Made by a program: the position numbers and the translations under genes | The notes under the pieces: model-generated | Database searches by the model: none | What the model saw: the letters and a program-made list of their open reading frames with translations, nothing else | Told to the model about the DNA's origin: nothing | Shown here: one piece after another, positions 1 through 8,214 of the stretch | How positions within the stretch are numbered: the first letter of the stretch is position 1 | Layout of the letters: each line of letters begins with the position of its first letter | Assembly (NCBI RefSeq): GCF_003014715.1 | Contig: NZ_PYAV01000006.1 | Span: 1-64,000, forward strand | Source of the DNA: Salsuginibacillus halophilus | GTDB taxonomy: Bacteria > Bacillota > Bacilli > Bacillales > Marinococcaceae | Length of the DNA stretch: 64,000 nucleotides | Reading direction: 5' to 3'

Positions 1-579
1 GATGGATCTGTTCTCCCGTCGGATTATCAGCTACCGGATCGATGATCACATGGAAGCCGGGCTGTCGTTAAATGCCCTCCGGGAGGCGATCGCCCAACGT
101 CGCCCGGAGGAAGGATTTGTACACCATTCCGACCGCGGCTCTCAATATACTTCAAATGCGTACGTGAAGACGCTTGAGGAAGCCGGAGCCGTGATCAGTA
201 TGGGCCGGAAGGGCGACCCGTATGACAATGCCTGTATGGAAAGCTTTTTTGCGTCGCTTAAGAAAGAGTTTTTACACAAACGGACCTTTGCCACAAAAGA
301 GGAAGCCTATGCGGCGGTTGACTTCTACATCCGCTTTTATAACCAGCATCGTATGCACTCCTCTCTGAATTACGTTAGTCCAATGGAGGCTGAAATGGCG
401 TATACAAAGGCACATTCAGCGTACGCCAAAACCAAAGAAGCACACTCGGTATCGTAAGATCAGGGAGAAAGCGAAGAGCCCGGAGAGAGCCCCGTTTTTT
501 GAGAAAATTAAGCAGCAGATTGCAATTATAAATGTGCCAATCTGTGGCATATAGTGTCCACTTTATTGACAGGAGTCCA
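1..579 (+). mobile_element. IS3-family insertion sequence, right end (left part outside window)
   Basis: The window opens inside an IS3-family element. It contains the end of the transposase gene and about 120 bp of downstream sequence. The likely right terminus is the stretch at 553-579, which reads TGTCCACTTTATTGACAGG and closes with TCCA; IS3-type ends finish in CA, so I place the boundary at 579. Immediately after it a GCTCCA-type repeat array begins, so the element appears to be inserted at the edge of that array. The left end and any target duplication cannot be seen. Confidence 0.7.
2..457 (+). CDS. IS3-family transposase, OrfB/integrase-core C-terminal part
   Basis: C-terminal 151 residues of a DDE transposase; the gene begins before the window, so the ATG at position 2 is probably internal. 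The conserved block HHSDRGSQYTS holds the second catalytic aspartate, and the block NACMESFFASLKKE holds the catalytic glutamate, followed by the typical YNxxRxHSSLNYxSPxE ending of IS3/IS150-type enzymes. In this family OrfB is usually made as an OrfAB fusion by frameshifting, which cannot be checked here. The visible part is intact, so the copy may be functional. Confidence 0.9.
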   Translation: MDLFSRRIISYRIDDHMEAGLSLNALREAIAQRRPEEGFVHHSDRGSQYTSNAYVKTLEEAGAVISMGRKGDPYDNACMESFFASLKKEFLHKRTFATKEEAYAAVDFYIRFYNQHRMHSSLNYVSPMEAEMAYTKAHSAYAKTKEAHSVS

Positions 580-951
580 GCGCGTTCCACCGCGTTTGGA
601 TTTGCTCCACTTTTGCACGTGGCCGCTCCATTTTCAGGAGAGCGCGCTCCACACGCGCGGGCGGCGGTAAAGTTGAAGAAACCGGCGGCAGCCGGTTTCT
701 TTCCTTCAAATTTGAGTTGGGCAAAGCCGGCTGTGGGCCGGCTTTGATCCACTTAGGGAAGTGCGCGCTCCACTTTTGCTCGATGCCGCTTCATTTTCGG
801 GGGTGCGCGCTCCATCGCGTTTGGATTTGCTCCACTTTTCCACGTGGCCGCTCCATTTTCAGGGAAGCGCGCTCCATAGACGCGGGCGGGCAGTCCAGAG
901 ATAGAAAAAGCCGGCGCTCGGCCGGCTTTTTCGGGGCGGGGGTCAGGCACC
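580..951. repeat. GCTCCA-type 21-bp periodic repeat array with hairpins (array 1)
   Basis: The 485-bp space between the transposase and the Fic gene holds no credible gene. From 580 on it is built from imperfect 20-21 bp units starting with GCTCCA or a close variant (GTTCCA, GATCCA). Interspersed are GC-rich hairpins: 678-699 (GAAACCGGC stem), 722-746 (CAAAGCCGGC stem) and 905-931, where a GCCGG stem is flanked by A5 and T5 and could terminate transcription in both directions. The block ends with GGGGCGGGGGTCAGGCAC at 934-951, which overlaps the Fic stop codon. Long open frames through the array exist only because 21 is divisible by three. Confidence 0.8.
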
Positions 952-2049
952 TGATATGATGCGGATGAGGTCGTATTGGTAGAAGCGGCGGTTTCGTTTT
1001 CGGTCGTCGCCAAAGACCATGTTCAAGTTTTCTAGTTCGCGCAGACTCTTCCGGATGGTAGAAGGCGCAAGGTTGGTGCTGCGCTCGATTTGCTGGACAT
1101 TGGCAATCGGTTGATCAAACAACGCTTCCCATACCTTTTTGGTAGACGGTTGATCAAGTTTACGGCGTCCTTCTTCATAAAGCTGTTCTGCTTCATCTAG
1201 CTTTCTGAACTGTTTGTCTGCCATACGGTCAACAGCATCTAGAAAGAATAGTACCCAACTTTGCCAGTCAGGTGCGGTTTTCCCGATCGAACGTACACCG
1301 TTAAGCAGGGCATAATATTTATACCGTTCCCGCTCAAGTTCTTCACTAAGAAAGAAAAAAGGTGAATGGATGATTCCAGTTTGCAGAAGGTAAAGAACGA
1401 TCAAGATCCGGCCAAGCCGCCCGTTACCATCTAAAAACGGGTGAATGGATTCAAATTGAGCATGAATCACTGCCGTTTTTATAACCGGATGCAACGGGGT
1501 GGTTTCCTCTTCTTTATAAGGGTGACCATTCATGTATTGCTCTAAGTTCGACATGTAATCGTTCATGAGCTGTGGCTCAGGGGGGATGTAGGATGCATCT
1601 TTCATGTTCTGGGTAGGGCCGATAAAGTTTTGAATTTTGCGGTACTCCCCTGCGCTGCCGCCGGAACCCCGGGCCTCTTCCATTAAGGTGCGGTGCATGT
1701 CACGGATCAGGCGCTGCGTTAACGGATAACCGTGCTGCACGGCTTCCACGCCGATCTGCAAAGCTTTCTGGTAGTTCCGGACTTCAACCCGCTCCCAGTC
1801 ATTTTGTGCTTCAATATTATCCTCAAGCATCTCGCTGAAAGTTACCTGCGTTCCTTCAATTCTTGTAGACTGAACGGATTCCTGCAATGTTAACAGCTGA
1901 AGAAACGCTTCATTTACAGGAGAATACTTTATTTTTTGCTTTAATTTTTCAAGTTTTGCTGAAGCATCTACGACTTTTTTGTAAAAGGTGAGTTCCGTTT
2001 CTGTATCGAAAGTGATCGGAAGCATCGGTAAATTGTATGGTTGTTTCAT
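943..2049 (-). CDS. Fic/DOC-family protein (putative AMP-transferase) with C-terminal winged helix
   Basis: A 368-residue Fic protein. The catalytic signature HPFLDGNGRLGR lies near residues 203-214 with its histidine and both arginines intact, so AMP transfer from ATP to a protein hydroxyl is expected. Near residue 61 is S-T-R-I-E-G, matching the (S/T)xxxE(G/N) inhibitory-helix motif placed N-terminally, as in class II Fic enzymes, so activity is probably self-inhibited. The C-terminal ~75 residues look like a winged helix. The ATG at 2049 is preferred over the GTG three bases upstream because GGAGG then lies six bases away. The gene stands alone between two blocks of the same repeats, and its stop codon lies inside one of them. 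The cellular target cannot be inferred. Confidence 0.9.
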   Translation of the reverse strand: MKQPYNLPMLPITFDTETELTFYKKVVDASAKLEKLKQKIKYSPVNEAFLQLLTLQESVQSTRIEGTQVTFSEMLEDNIEAQNDWERVEVRNYQKALQIGVEAVQHGYPLTQRLIRDMHRTLMEEARGSGGSAGEYRKIQNFIGPTQNMKDASYIPPEPQLMNDYMSNLEQYMNGHPYKEEETTPLHPVIKTAVIHAQFESIHPFLDGNGRLGRILIVLYLLQTGIIHSPFFFLSEELERERYKYYALLNGVRSIGKTAPDWQSWVLFFLDAVDRMADKQFRKLDEAEQLYEEGRRKLDQPSTKKVWEALFDQPIANVQQIERSTNLAPSTIRKSLRELENLNMVFGDDRKRNRRFYQYDLIRIISGA

Positions 2050-2157
2050 CACGCACCTCCACTTACGATGATTTTTATCGTTAATTTACTTTATCATACA
2101 TGAAAAAGTGTGGTTGTGATATTAATTTCGATATTTTTGTTATGATGTGGAGATTGG

Positions 2158-2943
2158 TTGAGGGTCCCGCTTTTGCCGGGGCCAGCCCCATTTTGGGCAA
2201 AGCCGGCTCGGGCCGGCTTTGATCCACTTAGGGAAGTGCGCGCTCCACTTTTGCACGTGGCCGCTCCATTTTCGGGGGTGCGCGTTCCACACGCGCGCGG
2301 AGGTAAAGCGGTAAAGTTGAAGAAACCGGCGGCGGCCGGTTTCTTTCCTCCAAATTTGAGTTGGGCAAAGCCGGCTGCGGGGCCGGCTTTGATCCACTTA
2401 GGGAAGTGCGCGCTCCACTTTTGCTCGATGCCGCTCCATTTTCAGGCAAGCGCGCTCCATCGCGTTTGGATTTGCTCCACTTTTGCACGCTACCGCTCCA
2501 TTCTCGGGGGAACGCACTCCACACGCGCGCGGAGGTAAAGCGGTAAAGTTGAAGAAACCGGCGGCGGCCGGTTTCTTTCCTCCAAATTTGAGTTGGGCAA
2601 AGCCGGCTGCGGGGCCGGCTTTGATCCACTTAGGGAAGTGCGCGCTCCACTTTTGCTCGATGCCGCTCCATTTTCGGGGGTGCGCGCTCCATCGCGTTTG
2701 CATTTGCTCCACTTTTGCACGTTGTCGCTCCATTTTTGGGGAAGCGCGTTCCACCGCGTTTGGATTTGCTCCACTTTTGCACGTGGCCGCTCCATTTTCG
2801 GGGGAACGCACTCCACACGCGCGGGCGGGCAGTCCAGAAATAGAAAAAGCCGGCGCAGGGCCGGCTTTTTTACTTGATTGGGTTTGATGGGATGCCTGAC
2901 GCCGCTTTCGCGCTGTGACGCATCACCGGGGCGGGGGTCAGGC
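2158..2943. repeat. GCTCCA-type 21-bp periodic repeat array (array 2, largest)
   Basis: An 800-bp non-coding block between the SLH-amidase and the Fic gene. GCTCCA-like cores fall at 2221, 2242, 2263 and 2284, then again at 2391, 2412, 2433, 2454, 2474, 2495 and 2516: steps of 21 with an occasional 20. The array is itself organised in a higher-order unit of about 230 bp that includes the GAAACCGGC hairpin and the CAAAGCCGGC hairpin; these recur near 2320-2345, 2365-2392, 2555-2580 and 2597-2623. It ends with a bidirectional terminator-like hairpin at about 2843-2871 and a GGGGCGGGGGTCAGGCAC copy at about 2926-2943. The last 280-400 bp are nearly the same as array 1 on the other side of fic. 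Confidence 0.85.
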
Positions 2944-2953
2944 ACGAGAAATT

Positions 2954-4357
2954 CTAGTTAAAGAAGTCTACGGTGCCGCGGGTGATCGCTTCGGCGGCGC
3001 GGCGCTGGGTGCTCGCGCTGTTGAGCTGCTGGGCTTCGCTGTAGTTGGTGACGAAGCCGAGTTCAACGAGTACTGACGGCATCCGCGATTCGCGGGTGAC
3101 GTGGAAGTTTGCCTGCTTGGCACCGCGGTCGCGCGTATTTAATTCGCGGACGAGTTCGCTGTTAATTTTTTCAGCGAGCTCACGGCTTTCAGCAGCTGAA
3201 TAATTGGAGCTCCAGTACGTTTCTGTGCCGTGGGCAGCGCTTGAGCCGGCGGCGTTGGCGTGAATGCTGATGAAGGCATCGGCGCCGGCGTTATTCGCCA
3301 TGTTCGTGCGGCCGCTTAATGAGATAAACCGGTCGGTGGAGCGTGTTTGAATGACGTGCGCACCTTGGGCTTCAAGCATTGGCGCTAAGTAGTTTCCGGT
3401 ATTTAAAACGACATTCTTTTCAACGACCCCGTATGCTGAAGCGCCTGGGTCATGGCCGCCGTGGCCCGGGTCAACGACAATGGTTTTACCTGCAAGCGAA
3501 CCGCCTGGTGAACGGAGATAGCTGTTGGACACGTAAGCAAACTCGCCATTGTGCAGGATAAGCGCCCAGCCGCCGTTCACGGTTTCGAGCACATCAACTT
3601 CAGTTCCGCTCGCGATTCGGTCGATCGGCGAACCGTCGGTATTCGGCCCCGGGCGTACGTTGAGTCCGCTTGACGCGGTGACAACCCGCGTCTCTCCCGT
3701 CATGCCTTCAACTTCCGGACTTCCGTCATTTGAAACGCGCTCTTCCGGATGGAGCACGCGGTCGAGGAAGAGGACCATCTCGTAACGGGTGATGGACTGG
3801 TCCGGACGGAAACTGCCGTCAGGATAACCATTGGCAATGCCTGCAGTGGTGATAACTTCGGTACCTGTGGCATGGAGCTTACCAGGGTAAATGTCCCAGA
3901 AGTTGGCTTCGCCGTCACGGTTGGTGAATGTAAAGGCACGGGTCAGGAACGTGGCCATTTCACCCCGGGTCACGTCGCGGTGCGGGCGGAACGTGTTGTC
4001 TTCGTAGCCGCGGGTGATTTCATCGTGCACGGCGCCTGCAACCATTTGTACGAAGTAGTCGCTGTCGGAAACGTCGCTGAAGTCAGGGGACGTGTAGCCG
4101 CTGAATCCGGTAATGCGCCCGATCATGGTGACGGCTTCGGCGCGGCTGACATTCTTATCCGGTCGGAAGGTACCGTCTTCGTAGCCCGCAAGCACGTCTT
4201 CGTCAACGAGCCGGTTAACAGCCGCCTCCTGCGATGGCTGAATGTCTGAGAAATGGGGACTTGCGGCGTCCGCTGTACCGCTCTTTTGAAATGGCTCTGC
4301 AAAGGGCGCGGCCACGAGGGCTAGAAGAGCAAGCACGAGCGTCAGTCTTTTGATCAT
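2954..4357 (-). CDS. S-layer-anchored N-acetylmuramoyl-L-alanine amidase (3x SLH, SH3b, Amidase_3)
   Basis: A secreted cell-wall hydrolase of 467 residues. A signal peptide is followed by three S-layer homology modules (roughly residues 35-200, each with a GYxDGTFRPxxxxxRxE type core), a bacterial SH3 domain (about 225-285, LNVRPGPN) and a zinc amidase domain of the CwlM/LytC type (about 290-467). Zinc ligands are visible in DPGHGGHDPGA, VVEKNVV and SIHAN, and the catalytic glutamate in VLVELGFVTN. It should cut the bond between MurNAc and L-alanine while attached to wall polymers through the SLH modules. The start at 4357 is chosen because AGGAGG lies eight bases upstream; an upstream in-frame ATG at 4393 lacks a good site. 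Confidence 0.93.
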   Translation of the reverse strand: MIKRLTLVLALLALVAAPFAEPFQKSGTADAASPHFSDIQPSQEAAVNRLVDEDVLAGYEDGTFRPDKNVSRAEAVTMIGRITGFSGYTSPDFSDVSDSDYFVQMVAGAVHDEITRGYEDNTFRPHRDVTRGEMATFLTRAFTFTNRDGEANFWDIYPGKLHATGTEVITTAGIANGYPDGSFRPDQSITRYEMVLFLDRVLHPEERVSNDGSPEVEGMTGETRVVTASSGLNVRPGPNTDGSPIDRIASGTEVDVLETVNGGWALILHNGEFAYVSNSYLRSPGGSLAGKTIVVDPGHGGHDPGASAYGVVEKNVVLNTGNYLAPMLEAQGAHVIQTRSTDRFISLSGRTNMANNAGADAFISIHANAAGSSAAHGTETYWSSNYSAAESRELAEKINSELVRELNTRDRGAKQANFHVTRESRMPSVLVELGFVTNYSEAQQLNSASTQRRAAEAITRGTVDFFN

Positions 4358-4540
4358 GTTGCGAAACCTCCTGAGTATATGTTTTGGCATCATGTGCCTG
4401 TCTCATAGATTCTTTGACAGTTTATCACATTATTTTGCTCCTTTTATGGTGCTTAGGTCATATTTCGGCATTACGTTTCTTTTTCAGTTATGTAACAAAT
4501 ATGAAGGTTTATGACGAAGCGATGTCGCCTTGTAGGCGCG

Positions 4541-4597
4541 GGCCATTTCTAGGGGTTCGCGCTCCATTTTTGCGGGATGTTGCTCCACGCACCAGGG
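4541..4597. repeat. Short GCTCCA-type array (array 3)
   Basis: Three units: GGCCAT at 4541, GCTCCA at 4561 and GCTCCA at 4582 (steps of 20 and 21), matching the larger arrays at 0.6 and 2.2 kb. The rest of the 374-bp space between 4358 and 4731 shows no gene. Confidence 0.65.
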
Positions 4598-4699
4598 TTG
4601 GGAGCGGATGGTGAAACGCTGTTCGCCGGGAGTAAACATGTGCGGGGCAGCGGCTTTACGTTGTGATCCCCTACCTTATTATTGTGAGGGGGCTTTACG

Positions 4700-4728
4700 C
4701 AAAAGAACCCCGGGCGCCTGCGGGGTCC
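4700..4728 (-). terminator. Intrinsic terminator of the 53-aa gene
   Basis: Read on the minus strand, ACCCCG pairs with CGGGGT across an eight-base loop (arms 4707-4712 and 4721-4726), followed by TCTTTTG. It lies three bases beyond the stop codon of the small gene at 4732-4893. Confidence 0.75.
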
Positions 4729-4731
4729 TGT

Positions 4732-4893
4732 CTAGTTGTGATCCTTGTTCGTGTTTTCGTTGCGAAGGGTTTGTTCGATTTTTTCGTAAAGTTCGGCGCT
4801 TTTCTTGCGGTCTTTCGGGCTGGACCAGAAGCGGGCGCGGTCTTTGGCGAGGACTTTGAGGAGATGGCGTTTGTCTTCGCTTGTGAGCAGCAT
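4732..4893 (-). CDS. Small hypothetical protein (53 aa)
   Basis: A short gene with all the expected signals: AGGAGGG eight bases before the ATG at 4893, a 53-residue frame, then a TAG followed at once by an intrinsic terminator. The product is charged and predicted helical, starting MLLTSEDKRHLLKVLAKD and ending NENTNKDHN. It has no membrane segment or signal peptide, so it is probably a small cytosolic protein. I do not recognise the family. It is divergently arranged with the regulator gene that starts at 5009, and the two could share the 115-bp space between them for regulation. Confidence 0.75.
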   Translation of the reverse strand: MLLTSEDKRHLLKVLAKDRARFWSSPKDRKKSAELYEKIEQTLRNENTNKDHN

Positions 4894-5008
4894 GTTGGGT
4901 CCCTCCTGTTGTTTGGTAGTGAACGATGTTTTTTGTTAATGAACATCATCGTGGTGAGCTGTTGTTCAGTTGTGCCGGCGTGCCTAAAATGACGTTTAGG
5001 TGATGCAG

Positions 5009-5650
5009 ATGAAACAGCGGACGTTCGGACAGACGGTGTATGAGTTGCGGCTCCGGCATGATTTTTCGCTCCGGGAGCTTAGCAAGGCCTCGGGTGTGAG
5101 CTATTCTCATATTCATCAGATTGAAAAAGGTTTGGCGGCGCCGTCGCGGGATACGGTGATGGCGATTGCTGATGCGATGACAGAGGCCGTGCCGGATGAT
5201 TTGCTTATGCTTGCAGGGTATGTACCCCGTGGGGCGGTTGCGGAAACGCCGGAGGATGCGCCGGTGTTTCAAGGTTCGCTGTTTGCTGAACGGACGGCGG
5301 CGTGTCTGCAGGAGAGCGGGGCTTCGTTGGGGGCGTTGGCGGCGGCTACGAATGTTGAGGAATGTATTTGGGAAAGGTGGCTGCGCCCGGCGAGCTATTG
5401 GGTGCCGTCGCAGGAACCGGCGCCGGCGCTGATGACGTTGTATAAGGCGGCGCGTTTTTTAGGAGTATCGCCGGATTATCTGGCGGGCTACACGGAAGAA
5501 CAGAACAGCTATCATCCGTTGGCACCGCGGCCGAAAAATTTGCGTGATGTGTTGTTCAGTGATGATTTCGTGTTTGATCATATGCCGCTGGATGAGGATG
5601 ATAAGGAGCGGCTGGCGCGGATGGTATATGTGATTTTTGATGAATCTTGA
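5009..5650 (+). CDS. XRE-family transcriptional regulator with two HTH-like segments
   Basis: A 213-residue DNA-binding protein. Residues ~5-60 form a Cro/CI-type helix-turn-helix (LRELSKASGVSYSHIHQIEKG). A second, more diverged HTH-like segment lies at about 100-165, with ALAAATNVEECIWERW and LYKAARFLGVSPDYLAG, the latter being the typical tail of an XRE domain. I chose the ATG at 5009 because AGGTGAT, matching the 3' end of the ideal Shine-Dalgarno, lies four to six bases upstream; GTG at 5000 and ATG at 5003 are alternatives in the same frame. It faces away from the 53-aa gene, a candidate target. Confidence 0.85.
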   Translation: MKQRTFGQTVYELRLRHDFSLRELSKASGVSYSHIHQIEKGLAAPSRDTVMAIADAMTEAVPDDLLMLAGYVPRGAVAETPEDAPVFQGSLFAERTAACLQESGASLGALAAATNVEECIWERWLRPASYWVPSQEPAPALMTLYKAARFLGVSPDYLAGYTEEQNSYHPLAPRPKNLRDVLFSDDFVFDHMPLDEDDKERLARMVYVIFDES

Positions 5651-5687
5651 TGGGGATGTTGTTTGCGGAGCTGGATCAGCCCGCTTT

Positions 5688-5814
5688 CGCATGGTGCCGC
5701 TCCATTTTCGGGGGCGCGCGCTCCAATAGTTGTTTGCAGAAACCGGCACGCCGCCGGTTTCTTTCCTTATGAAGACTATGATGATGTAAAAAGCCGGCGG
5801 CTGCCGGCTTTTTT
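5688..5814. repeat. Array 4 plus two terminator hairpins between convergent genes
   Basis: Two GCTCCA cores 21 bp apart are followed by a hairpin with GAAACCGGC arms (5739-5766, T-rich on the + side) and a second hairpin with AAAAAGCCGGC and GCCGGCTTTTTT arms (5788-5814). The second should terminate both the regulator gene on the + strand and the NlpC/P60 gene on the minus strand. Confidence 0.75.
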
Positions 5815-5868
5815 CTACTAAGTTATGGGATCTTTGCGTGAGCAGGTTACTTTCGTGCATTAACGCGT

Positions 5869-5920
5869 TCCCGGGCCGGGGGTCAAGCGCCAAAAAATCC
5901 CGGGCCGGGGGTCAAGCGCC
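5869..5920. repeat. Tandem pair of CCCGGGCCGGGGGTCAAGCGCC repeats over a stop codon
   Basis: A 23-bp sequence beginning TCCCGGGCCGGGGG and ending TCAAGCGCC occurs twice without change (5869-5891 and 5898-5920). The second copy contains the TGA stop codon of the NlpC/P60 gene at 5912-5914. It is a variant of the GGGGGTCAGGCAC repeat seen at the 3' ends of the Fic and SLH-amidase genes. Confidence 0.8.
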
Positions 5921-7522
5921 GGCGTATGTTTTGACGCCGATGTAGCGTTCGCTCCAGTAGCTGTTGTCCATGCTATTAGTTGTGACTCCGCTGGAGGAGC
6001 CGGCGTGGACGAATTCGCCGCCGCCGATATAGACACCGGCGTGAGACGGGCCGGGGGCGTATGTTTCAAAGAAAACGATATCGCCGACAGAAGGCTCATC
6101 TACTGCGGTGCCGGCGTCATAAATCGCCGCGACGGTGCGTGGCAGCTCAATCCCGATATCTTGAAAAATATGAACGAGAAAACCGCTGCAGTCAAAAGTG
6201 TCCGGTCCGTTTCCGCCCCATTCATACGGGGTCCCGATATGTTCAGCAGCGTTGGCAACGAGGTTCGTCATGTCTGCGCCGGTGCCGGCAGATGGCGACG
6301 GCTCCGGTTCACTTGTGGTATCCTCCGGGACTTCGCCGTTGATGACTTCTGAAAGGGCTGCCAGTGTGTTCGGACCGGCGATACCGTCTGCTGTTAAGTT
6401 ATGTTCGCGCTGAAAACGCTCGACGGCGCCGGCGGTAACACTCCCGTAAAAGCCGGTTGGCTCCATGCCGAGATGGCCGAGATTGTGCAGGTGCTCTTGC
6501 AGCAGCGTAACGTTTCCGTTTTGTGTACCTGTGGTTAACAATGTGTCTGCGGCAAACAACACATCTTCGTTTGTTTCTTCAGCTTCATCCGGCGCATCCG
6601 GTGTTTTTAAGGCGCTTAAAACTGCTTCACCAACCCTGCCGTGGGTTTCGAGACCGCGGCTTGCTTGAAAATCGCGGACGGCGGTTTCAGTGACTGGACC
6701 ATAAATGCCGGTGATTTCGAAATTATAGTAGCCTTCACTTTTAAGTTGCTGCTGAATCAGGCTTACTGCATTGCCACGATCTCCGGGACTAAGTGTGCGG
6801 CTCGCTCCCCCGTCGTTTGGTGAGAGCATGGCGCCGGCTAAGTCTTCGATCGTTTCAAACGTACCGCTGCGCAAGGAACGGGCGCTCGTCTCCGGCTCAC
6901 TTGTTTCAACGACAATACCATCTGCCTGGCGCACAGTGCGCAGAGCGGCATACGTTTCTGGTCCTGCGATGCCGTCCACAGTTAAGTTGTGCTCGGTTTG
7001 AAACGCACGGACGGCACGGCTTGTCCCGCGGCCGTAGTAGCCGTCGGGCTCACCTGAAAAGTGGCCGGTATCCTGAAGCTCGTTTTGCAGCTGTTTCACT
7101 TTACGACCATCATCGCCGGCGCGGAGCACACGCGTTGATTCGGTGAGTGAAACTTCGGTGTTTGCTGCCGTTTCGGCGGCGGCTTCAATCGCGCTGTCGT
7201 CGTCCTGGGCTGTGAGCAGCGTACCGAGCGTTTCAGGTCCGGCAATGCCGTCGACAGTTAAGTTATGATCCCGCTGAAACTCGCGGACGGCGCGGGTCGT
7301 GATGGTGCCGTAGTAGCCAGTGGCGGTGTGATATGTAAAATAGCCTTCGTCTTTTAAGTGGTGCTGCAAGGTTTCGACGTCGCTTGATTCGGTGCCTTCG
7401 GTCAAGACTTGATTTTCGAATGCGGCATCAGCGAGGGCCGGGGTGGCGGCAAATGCAGCTGCTGCAGCGGCACCGGCGGTTGTGATGCGCAGCGTCGTGC
7501 GTTCGGCAGTCGTCACAGGCAT
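5912..7522 (-). CDS. NlpC/P60 endopeptidase with four peptidoglycan-binding repeats
   Basis: A secreted 536-residue wall hydrolase. After an alanine-rich signal peptide come four PG_binding_1 repeats, about 65 residues each (near 35-105, 130-200, 240-305 and 325-395). Repeats 1, 2 and 4 carry HNLTxDGIAGPxT; repeat 3 has lost this ending. After a proline/serine linker, an NlpC/P60 domain (about 415-536) has its catalytic cysteine in TFDCSGF and histidine in SHAGVYIG, so it should cut D-glutamyl bonds in the stem peptide. AAGGAG is only a few bases from the ATG; a GTG two codons downstream has better spacing and may be the true start. The final codon overlaps a repeated GC-rich sequence. Confidence 0.92.
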   Translation of the reverse strand: MPVTTAERTTLRITTAGAAAAAAFAATPALADAAFENQVLTEGTESSDVETLQHHLKDEGYFTYHTATGYYGTITTRAVREFQRDHNLTVDGIAGPETLGTLLTAQDDDSAIEAAAETAANTEVSLTESTRVLRAGDDGRKVKQLQNELQDTGHFSGEPDGYYGRGTSRAVRAFQTEHNLTVDGIAGPETYAALRTVRQADGIVVETSEPETSARSLRSGTFETIEDLAGAMLSPNDGGASRTLSPGDRGNAVSLIQQQLKSEGYYNFEITGIYGPVTETAVRDFQASRGLETHGRVGEAVLSALKTPDAPDEAEETNEDVLFAADTLLTTGTQNGNVTLLQEHLHNLGHLGMEPTGFYGSVTAGAVERFQREHNLTADGIAGPNTLAALSEVINGEVPEDTTSEPEPSPSAGTGADMTNLVANAAEHIGTPYEWGGNGPDTFDCSGFLVHIFQDIGIELPRTVAAIYDAGTAVDEPSVGDIVFFETYAPGPSHAGVYIGGGEFVHAGSSSGVTTNSMDNSYWSERYIGVKTYAGA

Positions 7523-7633
7523 CTACTCCTTCACGTTACATTTTTCTGACATTTTCTATTGTACCGAATACAGTTCATGGTGACCAGCCGTTGTAAGCGG
7601 TGCAGGTCGTTTCACTTAAATAGTCTTACATAT

Positions 7634-7666
7634 GAAAAATAAGCTTTCGGTTTTTTACCGAAAGCT
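7634..7666 (-). terminator. Intrinsic terminator of the 126-aa gene
   Basis: AGCTTTCGGT and ACCGAAAGCT arms with a short T/A loop, followed on the minus strand by TTATTTTTC. It is 20 bp beyond the stop codon of the gene at 7686. Confidence 0.8.
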
Positions 7667-7685
7667 GCGTCTATTGTCATGTGAT

Positions 7686-8066
7686 TTACGTATGATTCTC
7701 CGGTAAGTCCATTTCTATTAAGCCTGGAAATTGTAAAGCAATCATATTTGCAACGGCCATAAGATCCGGGGTGTAGAGGGTCCCATCAGACTCTGCTGCT
7801 GCGTGGATCACAAGCAGGGGGTGGTAGTCTTCGGGGTAAGGTGATCGGTAGGCGATCAAGTAATCAGTGGCAAATAGATGCTGCATTTTAACGATGAGCT
7901 GATAATCGTTGCAACGGACTAGTGCGTCAATACGTCTACCTTCACTATTGCGCCACTCGGTTTTTGTTTCAACGTAGGCCATGAGCTCACGAAAACATCG
8001 GTTCCATGCCTCAGGTTCGATATCTTCGGGCATGACTTTTACATCTAGGGCGTCAAAAGGGATCAT
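7686..8066 (-). CDS. Hypothetical protein (126 aa)
   Basis: I do not recognise the family. The frame is preceded by AAGGCGGTG at a suitable distance and followed by a clear terminator, so it is very likely a real single-gene transcript. The product is acidic, has no signal peptide or membrane helix, and mixes predicted helices with beta segments (QLIVKMQHLFATDYLIAYRS, LLVIHAAAE). The repeat-rich region upstream suggests an accessory location. Confidence 0.7.
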   Translation of the reverse strand: MIPFDALDVKVMPEDIEPEAWNRCFRELMAYVETKTEWRNSEGRRIDALVRCNDYQLIVKMQHLFATDYLIAYRSPYPEDYHPLLVIHAAAESDGTLYTPDLMAVANMIALQFPGLIEMDLPENHT

Positions 8067-8214
8067 GTGAGCACCGCCTTCATCTTGATAGCTTGTTTTA
8101 TTATGTTTTCTACCTTGTTTTCTATTTTATAACAATTTACAAAAAAATTAAACACTTTTTATGCATTTGAAGGTTTAATTTTTATCTTTTTCGGATAGGG
8201 GGGTCGAGATATAT

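Noticed and set aside
375-2945. Many overlapping open frames of 60-150 codons on both strands in the repeat blocks (for example 2158-2538, 2490-2945)
   Set aside because: They exist because the 21-bp repeat period is a multiple of three, which leaves several frames open; they show no ribosome sites, overlap each other on both strands and translate into heptad copies of the repeat.
5196-5432. Arginine-rich 78-codon + strand frame inside the regulator gene
   Set aside because: It is an out-of-frame reading of GC-rich codons of the XRE regulator and has no start signals.
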